From the NCBI GenBank assembly GCA_947037905.1, contig CAMQUX010000055.1, forward strand, positions 1 through 8,043: a DNA stretch of 8,043 nucleotides. The letters run 5' to 3'. Made by a program: the position numbers and the translations under genes. A model generated the notes under the pieces. That model saw nothing but the letters and a program-made list of their open reading frames with translations. It was not told where the DNA came from and made no database searches. This document shows, in pieces, positions 6,637 through 8,043 of the stretch (positions are counted from its first letter, which is position 1; each line of letters opens with the position of its first letter). The DNA is from an uncultured Desulfovibrionaceae bacterium. GTDB lineage: Bacteria > Desulfobacterota > Desulfovibrionia > Desulfovibrionales > Desulfovibrionaceae.

Positions 6637-7978
6637 ACATACTTTTTTTTACTATTTCTGCAATATTTTCGGCTAATTTATCTACAAGTTCTAAATCTTC
6701 ACCTTCTACCATTACCCGAGCTTTTAGTTCGGTTCCTGAAAAACGAAGTAGTACTCGCCCTCGCTCTCCTAATTTCTTTTCTGCATCTTTAACAGCTTTT
6801 TCAATTTCAGGAAAATTTCTAAATGGTACTCGTTCTTTTATTGATACATTTATTAAACGCTGTGGAAATATTTTTAACATACTCGCAAGCTCAGAAACTT
6901 TTTTTCCTGTTCGTACTACTATTGATAATACTTTAAGGGCGGCTAAAAGACCATCGCCTGTTTTAGAATTATCCATAAAAAGAATATGTCCTGACTGCTC
7001 CCCGCCAAAGGTAGCTCCAAGCTCACGCATTTTTTCAATTACGTATCTATCACCTACTGCTGTACGGATAAGTTTACCACCATTCTCAGCCATAAATACA
7101 TCGAGCGCCATATTGCTCATGACAGTCGCAACTAAGTTAGCACCTACTAATTTATTTTGAGATAGCAAATCTTTAGCACATATTGCCATAATTTGATCAC
7201 CATCTAAAACAAGACCGTATTCATCACAAAGTATTAATCTATCTGCATCACCATCTAGTGCTATACCTATATCTGCTTTATATTTTAGCACTTCTTTTGC
7301 CATGTATTCTGGATATAAAGAACCACCTTCTTCGTTTATATTTAAACCAGTTGGCTCTGCGTTCATTAGAATAACTTTTGCACCTAATTTTTCTAATAAT
7401 TCTTGTCCTACTGCAAATGCTGCTCCATGAGCACAATCGAGCACTATTGTAAGACCTGTTAACGAAACATCACAACTCGCTTCTAAATACTCACGGTATT
7501 CATTTTGAGCAGAATTCATATATCGAACAGTACCTTCTTTTCCTGGTGTTGCGTATTGCCAGACTTTACTTGTATCAAGCACTGAGTTTGTTAATATATT
7601 TTCGACTTCATCTGAAAGTTTAAAGCCTGTACTATCAAAGAATTTTATACCGTTATCTGTGTATTTATTATGTGAGGCTGATATAACAACGCCTAAATCA
7701 GCTTGCTCTTTTTGTACTAAAAAAGAAATAGCAGGTGTTGGTAATACACCCGCTAAATAAACATTCACACCACTTGCACATAGCCCTGCACTTAAAGCAC
7801 ACTCAAAAATATCACATGATAATCTCGTATCTTTACCTATGATTACCTTAGGATTTTTTTTATGACGTGCGAAATATTCTCCAGCAGCTAATGCTAAACG
7901 TAGTGCTATTTCTGGCACAAGTGGATATTCACCAACTTGCCCACGTAACCCATCTGTTCCAAAAAAACGTTCAGACAT
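6635..7978 (-). CDS. glmM: phosphoglucosamine mutase
   Basis: GlmM converts glucosamine-6-phosphate to glucosamine-1-phosphate, the step before GlmU on the way to UDP-GlcNAc for peptidoglycan and lipid A. The 447 residues fit the family (about 445). Domains appear in order: N-terminal FGTDGLRG (6-13); phosphoserine loop ISASHN (99-104) with catalytic Ser102; metal-binding loop DGDADR (242-247); sugar-binding GGEQSGH (325-331); and the phosphate-binding loop RFSGTE (412-417) followed by RVMVEG. Two usually conserved prolines are changed: SASHNP reads SASHNK (Lys105) and SGTEP reads SGTEL (Leu418). All catalytic residues remain, so it should be active. The start is supported by GGGAAG a few bases upstream. 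In relatives, genes for a diadenylate cyclase and a YbbR protein often precede glmM; a possible tail of such a gene is visible at the window edge. Confidence 0.96.
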   Translation of the reverse strand: MSERFFGTDGLRGQVGEYPLVPEIALRLALAAGEYFARHKKNPKVIIGKDTRLSCDIFECALSAGLCASGVNVYLAGVLPTPAISFLVQKEQADLGVVISASHNKYTDNGIKFFDSTGFKLSDEVENILTNSVLDTSKVWQYATPGKEGTVRYMNSAQNEYREYLEASCDVSLTGLTIVLDCAHGAAFAVGQELLEKLGAKVILMNAEPTGLNINEEGGSLYPEYMAKEVLKYKADIGIALDGDADRLILCDEYGLVLDGDQIMAICAKDLLSQNKLVGANLVATVMSNMALDVFMAENGGKLIRTAVGDRYVIEKMRELGATFGGEQSGHILFMDNSKTGDGLLAALKVLSIVVRTGKKVSELASMLKIFPQRLINVSIKERVPFRNFPEIEKAVKDAEKKLGERGRVLLRFSGTELKARVMVEGEDLELVDKLAENIAEIVKKSM

Positions 7979-7994
7979 TTTCTTCCCATTCGTT

Positions 7995-8043
7995 TTATTT
8001 TACAAGAATTTCTAAGAATGCAGGATTTTTTTCCAACAAAATA
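7995..8043 (-). CDS. possible 3' end of the gene upstream of glmM (partial)
   Basis: Entering from the right edge, one minus-strand frame reads ILLEKNPAFLEILVK and ends in TAA (7995-7997), 16 bases before the glmM ATG, with the glmM ribosome site lying in that gap. This spacing and stop choice match the rest of the operon. The upstream gene could be ybbR-like, as in other bacteria, but fifteen residues cannot show this. Confidence 0.38.
   Translation of the reverse strand, partial: ILLEKNPAFLEILVK

Noticed and set aside
6552..7160. 202-residue plus-strand ORF across galU and glmM
   Set aside because: It lies antisense to two well-supported enzymes, has low-complexity Ser/Leu/Phe composition typical of reverse-strand shadows, and spans their gene boundary.
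7979..8043. Promoter for glmM
   Set aside because: A TAAAAT-like -10 exists, but no -35 at proper spacing. The short gap to a possible upstream stop suggests glmM is transcribed from further upstream.

Overview
This is an AT-rich stretch (roughly one-third GC by eye) of a bacterial chromosome. Gene content and protein style fit a flagellated, Gram-negative member of the Desulfovibrionaceae. A FlhG-type flagellar ATPase lies next to an HU/IHF gene and dapA, and a glmM-galU-priA cluster lies on the other strand. The low GC would suit the Lawsonia lineage better than typical high-GC Desulfovibrio, but that assignment is inference, not proof. Every complete gene here ends in TAA.

The left half (1-3165) reads on the plus strand. 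It starts with a possible last few codons of an upstream gene (perhaps flhF). Next come flhG (88-897), a good extended -10 promoter, and an HU/IHF-family gene (972-1247). One base after the HU stop begins a secreted protein gene (1249-2082) that is interrupted in frame by a single TGA at 1378-1380. The evidence favours a selenoprotein over a pseudogene. The upstream part encodes a signal peptide and a family motif ending Cys-Pro-Thr-(TGA). The downstream part stays open for 233 codons in the same frame and has no ATG until four codons before its stop. A 6-bp hairpin with a GGA loop sits 34 nt after the TGA, where a bacterial SECIS element is expected. The product looks like a UshA/metallophosphoesterase-like periplasmic protein that lost its metal ligands and kept a CxxU redox pair. 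dapA (2229-3113) follows, after a leader containing two perfect inverted repeats, and is closed by a 32-base perfectly palindromic terminator.

The right half (3166-8043) reads on the minus strand. After a gene-poor AT-rich gap, a compact operon is read right to left: the possible tail of an upstream gene, then glmM (phosphoglucosamine mutase), galU (UTP-glucose-1-phosphate uridylyltransferase) and priA (primosomal replication restart helicase), with gaps of 16, 10 and 9 bases. glmM and galU feed cell-wall and surface polysaccharide synthesis. priA is a DNA-repair passenger, probably translated by coupling. dapA and priA converge on the shared terminator region.

The item most worth following up is the probable selenocysteine protein at 1249-2082. 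A standard gene caller would miss it or cut it down to a 198-residue 'hypothetical' starting at a TTG.
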